From Mesorhizobium sp. (GTDB taxonomy: Bacteria > Pseudomonadota > Alphaproteobacteria > Rhizobiales > Rhizobiaceae): 64,000 nucleotides of DNA. The translations under genes and the position numbers were made by a program. Within the stretch, counting starts at the first letter, position 1. The number at the start of each line of letters is the position of its first letter. The notes below the pieces were generated by a model. The model was not told the origin of the DNA. It searched no databases and saw only the letters and a program-made list of their open reading frames with translations. Below, in pieces: positions 9,651 through 18,331 of this stretch. The stretch is taken from assembly GCA_004020645.1 (NCBI GenBank), contig SAQL01000012.1, positions 124,001 through 188,000 of the forward strand, given 5' to 3'.

Positions 9651-9675
9651 GGAACCCGGCTGCAAATCCGCCGTT
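9651..9675 (+). promoter_or_regulatory. EcfG-type promoter, exact GGAAC-N16-CGTT
   Basis: GGAAC at 9651-9655 and CGTT at 9672-9675 on the plus strand. The only downstream plus-strand candidate is the hydrophilic ORF starting at 9723; an untranslated RNA is also possible. Confidence 0.65.
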
Positions 9676-9722
9676 AGGCCTCATCAGCGAAAACATATGC
9701 CGAAGGCGAGACGCCCGTCGCA

Positions 9723-10304
9723 ATGTTTCGCGCAGCCAAAATCGGGGAGCCGGAGTATGACAACATGCCAGACGAAGTGATTGGCGGAAATCGGATATTC
9801 TCAAATAGAGACAATAACGAGCGCGCCGACGATCGCAGTCCCGATGGTCATCAGGGCAGAAAGGACAAGCGACAGGATCAAGCCGCCGAGCCGGACAACC
9901 GTCCGCAAGAGGATCCGGCAGAAGGTTCGCGCGATACGGTGGAGCACGAACTGGACAGACAGAAACAATCGGGTTCGGACGCACCTCGCGACGAGGCGAA
10001 GCGCGCGCGTGACGATCTGCAAGAGCAGGTCAAGGAAGAGATCGAGTTGCCTGAACGAGCTCTGCCTGACGGCGCCGGTTTAGATTTGTTCGCCGAGCAG
10101 GATCCTCGCATCCTTGGCCGCGACGATGAACGCTTGGCGCGCGACCCTTGGCGGCTTTTCGCCGCGGATAACAGCAAGGCAGGCTTCAATTGCGGCGAGT
10201 CGCGTCTTGGACGTTGGCGTCGGCCAGTCCCTCAGCAGCACTTCACTTCAGCCGCGTCGGAGACAGACAAAACAACCCTGTCGCGATCGATCCGGCCGGG
10301 TTGA
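9723..10304 (+). CDS. Hydrophilic hypothetical protein, 193 aa
   Basis: Unrecognised. It is very rich in D, E, R, K, Q and N over residues 25-110, as in an intrinsically disordered stress protein. It has ordinary GC-rich codon use and no motif. It is supported mainly by an exact EcfG-type promoter 48 nt before the ATG. The opposite strand contains a hydrophobic open frame (9801-10022) that could be the real gene instead, so this is uncertain. Confidence 0.4.
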   Translation: MFRAAKIGEPEYDNMPDEVIGGNRIFSNRDNNERADDRSPDGHQGRKDKRQDQAAEPDNRPQEDPAEGSRDTVEHELDRQKQSGSDAPRDEAKRARDDLQEQVKEEIELPERALPDGAGLDLFAEQDPRILGRDDERLARDPWRLFAADNSKAGFNCGESRLGRWRRPVPQQHFTSAASETDKTTLSRSIRPG

Positions 10305-10500
10305 ACGACTATCGGCTTTCTGAAACGTCTCGTACGCACGACACTCTCCAAAGCGAGGATATGCTAGCCGTGTCTGATCGTTTTCGCCACCTCAAATGTT
10401 AATTGCTGCCGAACTTGCCACTGCCTGTCCATGCTAGTCATCTGGAACTGAAGTTCATTTCACTATAAGGTTGTGCTCGCACTGAAGAAGGAGCGAGACG

Positions 10501-10674
10501 ATGGCCAATGCGACGGGACGGCCGATTTCGCCGCCGGCGCTGAGTGCGGATGAGCGGGCCTATCTTGAGCGTCGGGTTCGCCGGCGTCGTGTCGCGCGGT
10601 CGACGATCCGCAGGATCTGGACCGCGTTCGGGTTGGAATACACCTTTTTTGCGCAACGGCGGTTTACGCTCTAA
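10501..10674 (+). pseudogene. IS630-family transposase N-terminal remnant
   Basis: A 57-codon frame that starts like an IS630-type transposase (MANATGRPISPPALS, ADERAYLERRVRRRR) and then jumps to STIRRIWTAFGL. The latter normally lies downstream of the missing helix-turn-helix, so an internal deletion is likely. The frame ends soon after in unrelated sequence. No catalytic DDE part or terminal inverted repeats were found nearby. Confidence 0.65.
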
Positions 10675-10748
10675 GTTCGAGGTCCAGCGCATCGGGCGTG
10701 GATCGCTGGGACTGCCGTGTTCTTGCAATCGCACGCCGGGAGATCGCC

Positions 10749-11675
10749 ATGTCGCTTCAGCACTCGCTGCTCCTGACCGTCTTCCTTGCGCCCGGGGCGT
10801 TGCCGGCGCTCGCGGCGGGCGGCGATTTCAGCGGCTTGGTCGACATCGGCGGCGACCGAGAGATGTATCTCGAATGCCGCGGGACGGGGTCGCCGACCGT
10901 CTTCATCGTGCCGGGCGGGAAGGCGGCCGCCGACGACTGGACCAAGGATTCGCCCGTCTTCGCGAACGTCGCCAAGTTCACGCGCGTCTGTGCCTACGAC
11001 CGCCCGGGAACACCGCTCGCCGACGGTAGCCCCAGCCGCAGCGATCCGGTGCCGATGCCGATCACCGTCGCCGACTCGGTCGCCGACATCCATTCGCTGG
11101 TTGCCGTGGCAACGATCGAGACGCCGTTCGTGATCGTCGGGCACTCCTATGGCGGCCTCATCGTCCGGCTCTATGCGATGACCTATCCCGCCGACGTGGA
11201 CGGGATGGTTCTCGTCGACGCGCTATCCGAGGGACTTCGGGCAGCGGAGACGCCAGAGGAGTGGGCGCACCAGAAGATCATTCTCGATGGCGATCTGACG
11301 GAGACTCTGAAAATCTATCCCGACATCGAAAGGGCAGATGCGGACCCCAGTTTCGATGAACTTTATGCTGCGCCCCCGCTCCAACCCATGCCGCTGGTCG
11401 TGTTAAGCGCCGACCATCCCTGGGGACCGCTCGTCCCTGGGTTCATTACCGACGGCAGTTTGCCCCCCGACACGCCGCCCGACATCGGCTACGTCACCGA
11501 CCGGGCCCAGAAGGAGGCGCAGGCGAATCTTGCCGCACTCGTGCCCGGCTCGAAGCACGTGGTCAACACCGACAGCGGTCACGAGATCCACAAGGATCAA
11601 CCGCAGCTCGTCCTCGACTCGATCCGCGAAGTGGTCGACGCCGTGCGCGCCGGCAAGACAAGCCTGGAGCCCTGA
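10749..11675 (+). CDS. Secreted alpha/beta hydrolase
   Basis: 308 aa. The N-terminal signal peptide (LLLTVFLAPGALPALAAG) implies export. The fold signatures are the nucleophile elbow GHSYGG (about residues 133-138), a preceding AYDRPG segment and a late histidine in DSGHEIHKDQ. It belongs to the same broad family as haloalkane dehalogenase-like and lipase-like hydrolases; the substrate is unknown. The ATG at 10749 is chosen because it begins the signal peptide. It is convergent with the serine hydrolase gene, 19 bp apart. Confidence 0.8.
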   Translation: MSLQHSLLLTVFLAPGALPALAAGGDFSGLVDIGGDREMYLECRGTGSPTVFIVPGGKAAADDWTKDSPVFANVAKFTRVCAYDRPGTPLADGSPSRSDPVPMPITVADSVADIHSLVAVATIETPFVIVGHSYGGLIVRLYAMTYPADVDGMVLVDALSEGLRAAETPEEWAHQKIILDGDLTETLKIYPDIERADADPSFDELYAAPPLQPMPLVVLSADHPWGPLVPGFITDGSLPPDTPPDIGYVTDRAQKEAQANLAALVPGSKHVVNTDSGHEIHKDQPQLVLDSIREVVDAVRAGKTSLEP

Positions 11676-11694
11676 CAAACTTCCGCCAGGGTCG

Positions 11695-12906
11695 TTATTT
11701 CGCCTTTTGAAGCGGTGACACCGTATAGATCTGATCCAGTATATTCACCATCACGGTATTCGCGGTTGCCTTGCCATCGGGCGACAGCGTCAGGCTGGTC
11801 CATACGATCAGCGTGACATCGTTGACTGGGTCATGGCCCATGATGGAGTTGTAGCCGGGCATCTCGCCGCCATGGAAATAGATCTTGTTCGGCCCGAAGG
11901 TGATCACGGTGATGCCGTATCCGTACTTCTGGCCTTCAGGCTTGCTTGGGTCCTCTGGCTCGGGACTGTCCAGCCACTGGCGCTGATAGTCGGCGTTGAG
12001 AACCTTGCCGCCGACGAGCGCGCGCATCCAGGTCGCGAGGTCGTCCGCGGTCGAGACGACGCCGCCGGCCGCAAAATACGGCGAAGGGTTCTGCCACGTG
12101 TCATCGTTCGGCTTGAGCGTTCCCGCCCTGGCCGCCGCCTGGAGATCGTCCGGATAGGGCGCATCGACCAGAGCGTATGAGGTGCCGCCGTAGAGGTAGC
12201 CGTGCGCATAGGGCTCGGGCATGGTGTTCGACGTGCTCACCGGCAGCGCCGTATTCTTCATGCCGAGCGGCCCGAACAAGCGGTCCTGGAAGATGTTGGC
12301 CAAAGGCTGGCCTTCGATCTTCTCGGCGACGAGGCCGAGCAAGTAGTAGTTCGTATTGTTGTATTCGAATTGGGCGCCCGGTTCGAAATGTGTCGGCCGA
12401 TCGAAGGCCAGGGCGAGTACCTCCTCCGTCGTCCAGACCTTGTCCGGATCACGGTCTAGGCTTTCGGCGAGTTCCGGCGCGTTGGTGAAGTTATAGAGGC
12501 CACTCCGCATCTTAATGAGCTGGCGAATGGTGATCTTGTCACCGTTCGGGACGCCCTGAACGTATTTCGAGATCAGATCGTCGAAGCCCAGCTTCCCTTC
12601 CTGGGCCAGTTGCACGATCACGGCGGCCGTCATCGTCTTGGTGTTCGATGCGGGCCGGAAATGGGTGTTGGCGCGCGGCGGGTTCGTGACGCCTAGCTCG
12701 GTCGTTCCGTAGCCGAAGACAAAATTGCCCTGCGGAGTCTGCAGAAGAACCATGGCGCCCGGCAGCAGGAGTTCCTTAGCCGCACCTTCCACCATTGCCT
12801 GAAGCGCGACCGGGTCGATCGGCTTGAGAGCCGGCGTAGACGCGCCCATGGCGCTGCCCGTTGCGCACACCGCAATAACCACGGCGCCCAGTGTTCTCGC
12901 TATCAT
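11695..12906 (-). CDS. Serine hydrolase, beta-lactamase class C / DD-peptidase family
   Basis: 403 aa exported enzyme with signal peptide (TLGAVVIAVCATGSAMGA). The active-site SxxK motif is SNTK, the YxN-like motif is EYNNTNYYLLG, and the KTG-box equivalent is HGG in FHGGEMPGY. Members include D-alanyl-D-alanine carboxypeptidases, esterases and class C beta-lactamases; HGG in place of KTG suggests the broader esterase or peptidase group. The start at 12906 is set by a GGGAG ribosome binding site and the signal peptide. Confidence 0.85.
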   Translation of the reverse strand: MIARTLGAVVIAVCATGSAMGASTPALKPIDPVALQAMVEGAAKELLLPGAMVLLQTPQGNFVFGYGTTELGVTNPPRANTHFRPASNTKTMTAAVIVQLAQEGKLGFDDLISKYVQGVPNGDKITIRQLIKMRSGLYNFTNAPELAESLDRDPDKVWTTEEVLALAFDRPTHFEPGAQFEYNNTNYYLLGLVAEKIEGQPLANIFQDRLFGPLGMKNTALPVSTSNTMPEPYAHGYLYGGTSYALVDAPYPDDLQAAARAGTLKPNDDTWQNPSPYFAAGGVVSTADDLATWMRALVGGKVLNADYQRQWLDSPEPEDPSKPEGQKYGYGITVITFGPNKIYFHGGEMPGYNSIMGHDPVNDVTLIVWTSLTLSPDGKATANTVMVNILDQIYTVSPLQKAK

Positions 12907-13146
12907 TGTCTCACTCCCTGGCCAGATCGACGAGATGAACCCCTGTCGGAAACCCACGCCTCTGTCTGTCACCGGAAATTCCAGCAACGGAGGGATGTCG
13001 CCGATGACCGGCTCTTATGAGCTCAGATCGGCGAGGGGATGGTGAACCCGTTGCCGGCCGGCGTGGTTGCATGTCAATTGCCTCTGGACTGCTGATCACC
13101 TCGTAGGTGCAGGCGAATGCGGCTTCCGCGATCCGATATATGTCGC

Positions 13147-13329
13147 TCAGGTCCTGCACGATGGCGGCTCCGAGTTGCGGCACCATGGTCTCGCCCCCCT
13201 GGGACCGACGAAGGTGAAGGCGCCGTTTTCCTCGGCGATGACGAAGAAGCGCATCTCGACCCCGCGGGGATGGTAGGTCGACAGGTCGCCTATCGACAGG
13301 TGGCCATGGCCGAAAACGCCAAAATCCAT
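13147..13329 (-). pseudogene. Frameshifted hypothetical gene, 5' part (continues in another frame to about 12911)
   Basis: The 60-codon frame starting at 13329 (MDFGVFGHGHLS..., then MRFFVIAEENGAFTFVGPRG) loses sense at a run of six G (plus-strand cccccc near 13194). One extra base there would join it to the frame starting at 13186 (MVPQLGAAIVQDLSDIYRIAE), which reads like a normal protein for about 40 residues. It is probably a decayed gene or a homopolymer sequencing error. No family is recognised. Confidence 0.4.
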
Positions 13330-13531
13330 GAATGCTACTCCCGCACTTCAGAGCGAGACCCTATCCGGTCGACGGCGAGATAGCCATCGCAAGGGGCGTT
13401 ACTCGGCGCACTCGTCACGGACGTTCGGGCGGCGCCTCTCCGGAGTTTCTGCTTCTCGCCCGTTCCGGAGGTGGCTCCGACCCTAACCGACTTGCGGAGT
13501 TCAACCAAAGCGGACTCCCGTCAGCCAACGC

Positions 13532-13765
13532 TCAAATGTCTACGAGCTGACGGCCTAGGTTCCTTGCGATCTCACCCACTCCGCGCAGCTTGGCGTAATG
13601 CAAGGTGACGCCACGAAGGTTCTTGATTGAAGCCGCCGACCTCTGCCAAGCAGAGGTGGCCAGAGCGCGATGGCGCGCTATGTCATCCCGCTCGACAGGC
13701 TCGACGACCGAATGCCGAGGCTCGAGCTTGTTGGTCAATATCGTCGCACACGCTGTGAACAGCAT
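13532..13765 (-). CDS. Possible hypothetical protein, 77 aa
   Basis: An open frame with ordinary codon use, divergent from and overlapping the start of the metallophosphoesterase gene by two bases. No domain is recognised and no clear ribosome binding site is visible. It is the only plausible gene in 13330-13763; otherwise nothing is seen there. Confidence 0.25.
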   Translation of the reverse strand: MLFTACATILTNKLEPRHSVVEPVERDDIARHRALATSAWQRSAASIKNLRGVTLHYAKLRGVGEIARNLGRQLVDI

Positions 13766-14288
13766 GATCTATTTCACGGCCGACACACATTTCAGCGATC
13801 CCCGCATCCTGCGTATCGATCGTCGCCCGTTCGGCTCGCTGGCAGAACACGATCGAACGCTGATATCGCTCTGGAACGAAACCGTCAGCCCGGACGACGA
13901 GATCTGGCACCTCGGCGATTTTGCGAAGGGGTCGGCCGGATTTGTTTCATCGCTCCTGTCGTCGCTTCATGGCCGGAAGCATTTGATTATCGGCAACAAC
14001 GACGGTGCGGCGACCGTCGGCGCCGCTGGTTGGGCCACCACACAGCATTATAAGGAGCTGACGACAGACGGCAGGTTGCTGATCCTTTGCCACTATCCTT
14101 TTCGCACCTGGAATCAGATCGGCAAGAAATCGATCAATCTGCATGGCCATTCCCATGGCAGACTAAGCCCGGTTACGCGCCAGTACGACACAGGCGTCGA
14201 CAGCTGGGAATTTCGCCCCGTCACCCTTTCCGCCATCCTTGCAAGCCGACGTCGACGGACCGCCCGCCGGGATCTTCAACGCAAGTGA
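13764..14288 (+). CDS. Calcineurin-like metallophosphoesterase
   Basis: 174 aa cytoplasmic phosphoesterase. The metal-binding motifs appear in order: DTHF (D-x-H), GDF, GNND (GNxD), the CHYP histidine and HGHSHG. Small enzymes of this type are phosphodiesterases or phosphatases of unknown substrate in rhizobia. The start at 13764 (MIYFTADTHF) places the first metal motif at the usual distance. The 3' end overlaps the convergent MBL gene by 13 bp. Confidence 0.85.
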   Translation: MIYFTADTHFSDPRILRIDRRPFGSLAEHDRTLISLWNETVSPDDEIWHLGDFAKGSAGFVSSLLSSLHGRKHLIIGNNDGAATVGAAGWATTQHYKELTTDGRLLILCHYPFRTWNQIGKKSINLHGHSHGRLSPVTRQYDTGVDSWEFRPVTLSAILASRRRRTARRDLQRK

Positions 14289-15331
14289 TCGAAAACGCGG
14301 CCATCCCGGCTCTTGCTTACGTGAGAAGCGCTTCCGACGCCGAGATGTGCCGCGAATTCTGCATGCAGTCTGTCCTCGTGTCCGAGATAGCGGGGCGAAA
14401 AGTGCATCGGCACAGCATGTTCAACACCGGCAAGCCTGGCGATCGTGCCGGCTTCGGCTGCCGTGAGATGGCGCTTCGCGGCGGCCAGCTCGCGATCTTC
14501 CTGGAGGAAGCCCGCTTCAATAAACAGCTGGTTAGCGCCGTGCGCAAGCGCAACGACACGCGCAAGATTTGCCTCGTTGAATGCGAGATCGGTCGCATAG
14601 ACGATCTTCTGTCCGGGGCCGGTTCTCAGGACTCCGGCACCGAGCAGCTCGCCGACCGAGATATGTCGATCCGCGGTTGGGGCGAGCGTCGTTTCCGGAT
14701 CAGCTCTGCGCCGGACCGCACGCTTGGCTTCGCTCAACCACGGTCCGACAGGCAAACCCAATGCTTCCAGCTGCGGTTTTTGCACGTTAACCCGGATCTT
14801 TTCCTGAAACGCGAATGCAAGGCATGGAACGCCGTGGTCGAGCATTGCTGCTTCGATACGGAAATCGGGATCGTCGAGCAGGATATTTCCCTCGGCTGGG
14901 TTTGATGCCGTGTCCTGCCGAGCGAAGCCCGATCGCGCCCGAAAGAGGCGGGAATGACGAAATCCGGCCGGCGTCCAGTCGCAGGCGGCTATCATGAAGT
15001 CGTGGGACTGTTCGTCGAGGAGATTCCATGTGTATGCGTTGAGCTTGGCTTGCACGGCCTCGGTCAACCCGGGCGGGCCGAAGAAATGCACCGTTTTATT
15101 CCTGTATAGAAATAACCGCAGCAGCCGATCGAAGCCGGCGAAGTGGTCCATGTGCATATGTGATACGAATACGTGGCTGACGCGCAGGATTTCGCGTGGC
15201 GAAAGTGGCGACAGATCGCCAATGTCGAAGAGCATCGCCCGGTTGCCGAATCGGAAATCCAGAAGAAGCCCCGCATCAGAGAAGGGGTCGTTGACCAGGC
15301 GCGGCTGAACCAGCAACGTCACCGAATCCAC
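14276..15331 (-). CDS. MBL-fold metallo-hydrolase, ribonuclease Z-like
   Basis: 351 aa. The metallo-beta-lactamase motif HMHMDH is at about residues 58-63, inside VFVSHMHMDHFAGFDRLL. Later metal ligands lie in DHGVPCLAF, the ATDLA segment and PMHFSPRY. Overall this resembles ribonuclease Z-like and other Zn-dependent phosphodiesterases, but it is longer in the middle than tRNase Z. The substrate is unknown. Confidence 0.8.
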   Translation of the reverse strand: MDSVTLLVQPRLVNDPFSDAGLLLDFRFGNRAMLFDIGDLSPLSPREILRVSHVFVSHMHMDHFAGFDRLLRLFLYRNKTVHFFGPPGLTEAVQAKLNAYTWNLLDEQSHDFMIAACDWTPAGFRHSRLFRARSGFARQDTASNPAEGNILLDDPDFRIEAAMLDHGVPCLAFAFQEKIRVNVQKPQLEALGLPVGPWLSEAKRAVRRRADPETTLAPTADRHISVGELLGAGVLRTGPGQKIVYATDLAFNEANLARVVALAHGANQLFIEAGFLQEDRELAAAKRHLTAAEAGTIARLAGVEHAVPMHFSPRYLGHEDRLHAEFAAHLGVGSASHVSKSRDGRVFDHLR

Positions 15332-15590
15332 CCGATACTGTTTTCGAATTTCGCCACTAGGCGGTCACCTTCGGACACGACCTGGACCTCACGTCTACCC
15401 CTCTAATCGCGCGCTCCGGGTACCGGTTCCCGACGTATATCGTTCGAAAGGACGCAGAAGACGGCGAGCCGGCCAAGTCAGGCTGAACGTTTCTGCCATC
15501 TTGCGCGTTCTCTTGGGTCGGAGCGAACCGCCGGCCGAAAAATCGGCAATCCGCGGCCATAATTTGGTAGCACCCCAAGAACGAGCGAAC

Positions 15591-16745
15591 ATGACCGAGC
15601 ATAGAGGCAGTCAGCCGGGCGAGGCAAAAGGGACCGTGATCGCATTCTCCGCGCCGGGCTGCGAGCCTCTCTACGCACACGAACGGGAAGCTATGGCTGC
15701 CGTTGCCCGCACGATTGCGAGCCTCAAGGGATTTGCCTTCCAGCAGGGTCTGGGCAACAGCAGCGGCAACGGTGAGGGCTTGTATTTCGTGCCGGACGAC
15801 AGCTTGCTTGCCACTGATGCGGCACGGCTGGGTATCAACGGGCCGCAAGACCTCTTCGGCGGCGTGGTGCCTTGGCGTTTCGTAATGACCAAGGCCATAA
15901 CCCATGAACTGGTCGATGGCTCGGCCAAGCGACCGAAGGAATGGTCAACCGGCTTCGGCAGAACGGTCAGCGCAGCAGTATTGCCTGGCTACACCGTATT
16001 TTCGCGGCACGATGCGCTGCGAGCAGCGCAGCGTCTGCTGAGGCTCGGGCCGGCGCGACTTAAGCCACCGCTTGCCTCGCGGGGTCAGGACCAGCACATT
16101 GTTCGCTCCGTCGCTGACGTCGAGAGGCAGCTCGAGCGATACCGCTCCCCCGACCTGGACGAGTGCGGTCTGGTGCTCGAAGCGGACCTTCATGACATCG
16201 TCACGCTGAGCGTTGGCAGAACGGAGATCGATGAAATCATGGTCGCCTACTACGGCACTCAAAGGACGACGATCGATAATGCGGGACAATCTGTTTATGG
16301 CGGATCCGATCTCATCGTCGTGCGCGGCGGGTGGGAAGCTCTCGAAGGCCTTCAGCTTCCTCGCGCACTGACTTTGGCAACGGTGCAGGCGAGGGCCTAT
16401 GACGCGGCGATGGCTGAGTATCCTGGATTTTTCGCCTCGCGGCGCAACTACGATATCGGCCAGGGCGTCGATTCGTCGGGTATCTGGCGATCCGGTGTGC
16501 TCGAAGCCAGCTGGCGCATTGGCGGCAGCAGTACTGCCGAGCTTGCAGCAATAACCATCATGAAGCAGGACCCGGACATCCAACTCGTCCGGGCGTCCGC
16601 AGTTAAGCGGTTCGGCAATAGCAGCCGGCTACCGGTGAATGCGGACGTTCACTTTCAAGGAGAAGACCCTGACGAGGGTCCGATTACGCGCTATACCGTC
16701 GTCACGCATGTGACCCGGGAGCCGCCAAAGAAAGCGGCCGATTAA
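15591..16745 (+). CDS. DUF3182 family protein
   Basis: 384 aa. It has the features I associate with DUF3182: GNSSGNGEGLYFVPDDSL, a WRFVMTKAI segment and an ATP-grasp-like organisation (ALRAAQRLL, GLVLEADLHD). The family is uncharacterised; some members sit near stress-resistance genes, and ATP-grasp ligase activity is only inferred. ATG 15591 is chosen over the upstream in-frame start because conserved sequence begins soon after. Confidence 0.75.
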   Translation: MTEHRGSQPGEAKGTVIAFSAPGCEPLYAHEREAMAAVARTIASLKGFAFQQGLGNSSGNGEGLYFVPDDSLLATDAARLGINGPQDLFGGVVPWRFVMTKAITHELVDGSAKRPKEWSTGFGRTVSAAVLPGYTVFSRHDALRAAQRLLRLGPARLKPPLASRGQDQHIVRSVADVERQLERYRSPDLDECGLVLEADLHDIVTLSVGRTEIDEIMVAYYGTQRTTIDNAGQSVYGGSDLIVVRGGWEALEGLQLPRALTLATVQARAYDAAMAEYPGFFASRRNYDIGQGVDSSGIWRSGVLEASWRIGGSSTAELAAITIMKQDPDIQLVRASAVKRFGNSSRLPVNADVHFQGEDPDEGPITRYTVVTHVTREPPKKAAD

Positions 16746-16860
16746 CATCTTAGGTTGGTGTCGTCTGCACTGTCGGATTTGCCCACACTGTCGATAGTCG
16801 CTGTAGAACCCTGTGCCATCTGCGCCGGCTCATGTGCTCAAATTTAAACGCTTATGCCAG

Positions 16861-16885
16861 GGAACATCCGTGGGCGGCTTGAGTT
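16861..16885 (+). promoter_or_regulatory. Relaxed EcfG-type promoter, GGAAC-N16-AGTT
   Basis: GGAAC at 16861-16865 and TT at 16884-16885, 42 nt before the GTG of the SpoIIAA-like gene. The -10 differs from CGTT by one base, so this is less certain than the exact matches. Confidence 0.45.
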
Positions 16886-16926
16886 GTTCGGGACATCTCC
16901 TGAAGCCAATTCGAAAGGAGGAAAAG

Positions 16927-17298
16927 GTGATCGAGGTTATTTCTGCTCCTGACAATGTCGCCGCATTTCGCGTTGCCGGTACCGTGACCGCGGAGGACTA
17001 CGACAAAGTCATCCCGGCCATCGAAGAGAAACTGAGCGAACATGAAGAGATCGGCATCCTGGCCGACCTTACGGATTTGGAGGACATGACGGGCGACGCC
17101 TTGCGCCGCGACCTGCAGTACGGCTTGAGCAAACTTGGCGAATTCCACCGCTTCCAGCGTGCCGCGGTGGTGTCCGAAAAACAGTGGATCAAGGCAGCTA
17201 CGGAGATGACGGGCGCGCTTTTCCCGCAGATCGAGGCGCGGGTGTTCCCGGCGGGCGAAAAAAACCAGGCGTTGGAGTGGGTAGCCGGTGTCCAATAG
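16927..17298 (+). CDS. SpoIIAA-like (STAS-related) protein
   Basis: 123 aa soluble protein of the SpoIIAA-like family: FRVAGTVTAEDYDKVIPAIEEKL, then ILADLTDLEDMTGDALRRDL and a C-terminal AVVSEKQWIKAATEM segment. The family has the SpoIIAA/STAS fold but lacks the usual phosphoserine context, and its role is unclear. The GTG at 16927 is fixed by a strong AGGAGG a few bases upstream. A relaxed EcfG promoter precedes it, and the 73-aa gene follows after 42 bp, perhaps as an operon. Confidence 0.8.
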   Translation: MIEVISAPDNVAAFRVAGTVTAEDYDKVIPAIEEKLSEHEEIGILADLTDLEDMTGDALRRDLQYGLSKLGEFHRFQRAAVVSEKQWIKAATEMTGALFPQIEARVFPAGEKNQALEWVAGVQ

Positions 17299-17340
17299 CA
17301 GCATCCATCTGATCATCTTCAGACCATTTAGGGAGTAGCC

Positions 17341-17562
17341 ATGCCAACCATCTACAACAAACGACAGGATTCGGAGGGCTTGTGGGAAGTCTATGACCGC
17401 GAGAGCGAGGAAGCCGTCATAGTCGACGGTTTGCCGCTATGCGGCCTGGATGAAATCGAAGCCGACGAAGCCATTAGAAAACTCAAGCGGGGTGAGTTGA
17501 CATCCGACAACATTCCCCCGACGGCCCAGTCTGGCTGGCCTCCGACGAAAGACGGCATATGA
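17341..17562 (+). CDS. Small hypothetical protein with EGLWEVYD motif, 73 aa
   Basis: Unrecognised soluble acidic protein. The N-terminal EGLWEVYDRESEEAVIVDGLPL is strikingly like that of the 62-aa protein at 46827-47015, so the two are paralogues. GGGAG is well spaced before the ATG. It probably shares a transcript with the SpoIIAA-like gene. Confidence 0.65.
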   Translation: MPTIYNKRQDSEGLWEVYDRESEEAVIVDGLPLCGLDEIEADEAIRKLKRGELTSDNIPPTAQSGWPPTKDGI

Positions 17563-17619
17563 TGGGTTCAAACTGTCTCGCCCCCTCCGTCGTCTTCGAA
17601 CAGAGAGCGAACTGATTCA

Positions 17620-17781
17620 GTGTTGCAAGACCGCGAACCGCGCAAGCCGTTGTCCAGAACCGCACTGGCAGCAATTGCAATTATCTGCGCGCTAATTCTT
17701 GCTGCGTTTTTCATCGGCTTTGAATATTCGGCCCCTGACGAAGGCGCGCTCGTTATTCCCGGATCGCAACAATCGCCGTGA
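17620..17781 (+). CDS. Small single-span membrane protein, 53 aa
   Basis: GTG-started frame encoding a short basic N-terminus, one transmembrane helix (ALAAIAIICALILAAFFIGF, about residues 15-34) and a short tail ending in a polar segment. Small membrane proteins of this layout are common in rhizobia; function is unknown. Its general layout resembles the 72-aa protein at 45871. The start is uncertain because the ribosome binding site is weak. Confidence 0.5.
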   Translation: MLQDREPRKPLSRTALAAIAIICALILAAFFIGFEYSAPDEGALVIPGSQQSP

Positions 17782-17875
17782 TGCCCCTGTCGCCGTACAT
17801 TTCTGACCGAGCTCGTCAGACCAGCGCGAGCGCGGTTGCAGGGGCCAAATTTCCAGTGCATTCTCGTCATCGTCC

Positions 17876-18094
17876 ATGACCAAACAATATCTCAACCACC
17901 AGTTGGAGTGCCCTTATTGCCTGACAATAAGGCTGAGGATTCCCGCTGACGCCGGTCCTGACGACCGGATCTTTTGCGACGACTGCGGCGAGTTCCTGGG
18001 TACATGGGACGATCTGCTTACCGATTTTGAGAGGCAGGGCGGACAGGATGGAGTATTCCGTCTCGACAAGGGCCGTATCAGGCGGATCGATTGA
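17876..18094 (+). CDS. Small zinc-ribbon-like hypothetical protein, 72 aa
   Basis: Two CxxC pairs (CPYC at about 12-15 and CDDC at about 34-37) suggest a small zinc ribbon. The rest is acidic. No known family was identified. No good ribosome binding site is visible before the ATG, so the start is tentative. Confidence 0.55.
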   Translation: MTKQYLNHQLECPYCLTIRLRIPADAGPDDRIFCDDCGEFLGTWDDLLTDFERQGGQDGVFRLDKGRIRRID

Positions 18095-18251
18095 GCCGAT
18101 AGCGCGGTGCGGGCCGACCGGGGCGCGGGAGCGGGCCACCCCGTGAGATATCGACCATCGCTTGCGCATCCGCTCATCAGCGTAACCCTTTGCAGCACCT
18201 GACCATTCGACCCCGAAGCGTCGGAAAATTTCCAGCGGCTCGAATCGTCAG

Positions 18252-18277
18252 GGAACTTGTTGCCGACCGGCGGGGTT
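18252..18277 (+). promoter_or_regulatory. Relaxed EcfG-type promoter, GGAAC-N17-GGTT
   Basis: GGAAC at 18252-18256 and TT at 18276-18277 (GGAAC-N19-TT form). It lies 54 nt before the ATG of the YciF-like gene, whose homologues are commonly stress-induced. Confidence 0.5.
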
Positions 18278-18331
18278 ATCGGACGCCTTCATAGTTAGGG
18301 AGGCTAGCTCCAACCCCAGCGGGAGACGACC

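Noticed and set aside
9801..10022. Minus-strand hydrophobic 73-aa frame with a TTG start
   Set aside because: It looks like a membrane protein at its C-terminus, but it has only TTG starts and no ribosome site, and an exact EcfG promoter points the other way. Kept as an alternative only.
15403..15430. GGAAC-N19-TT match on the minus strand before the MBL gene
   Set aside because: Its -10 is GATT and spacing to the gene is long; such loose matches are expected by chance.
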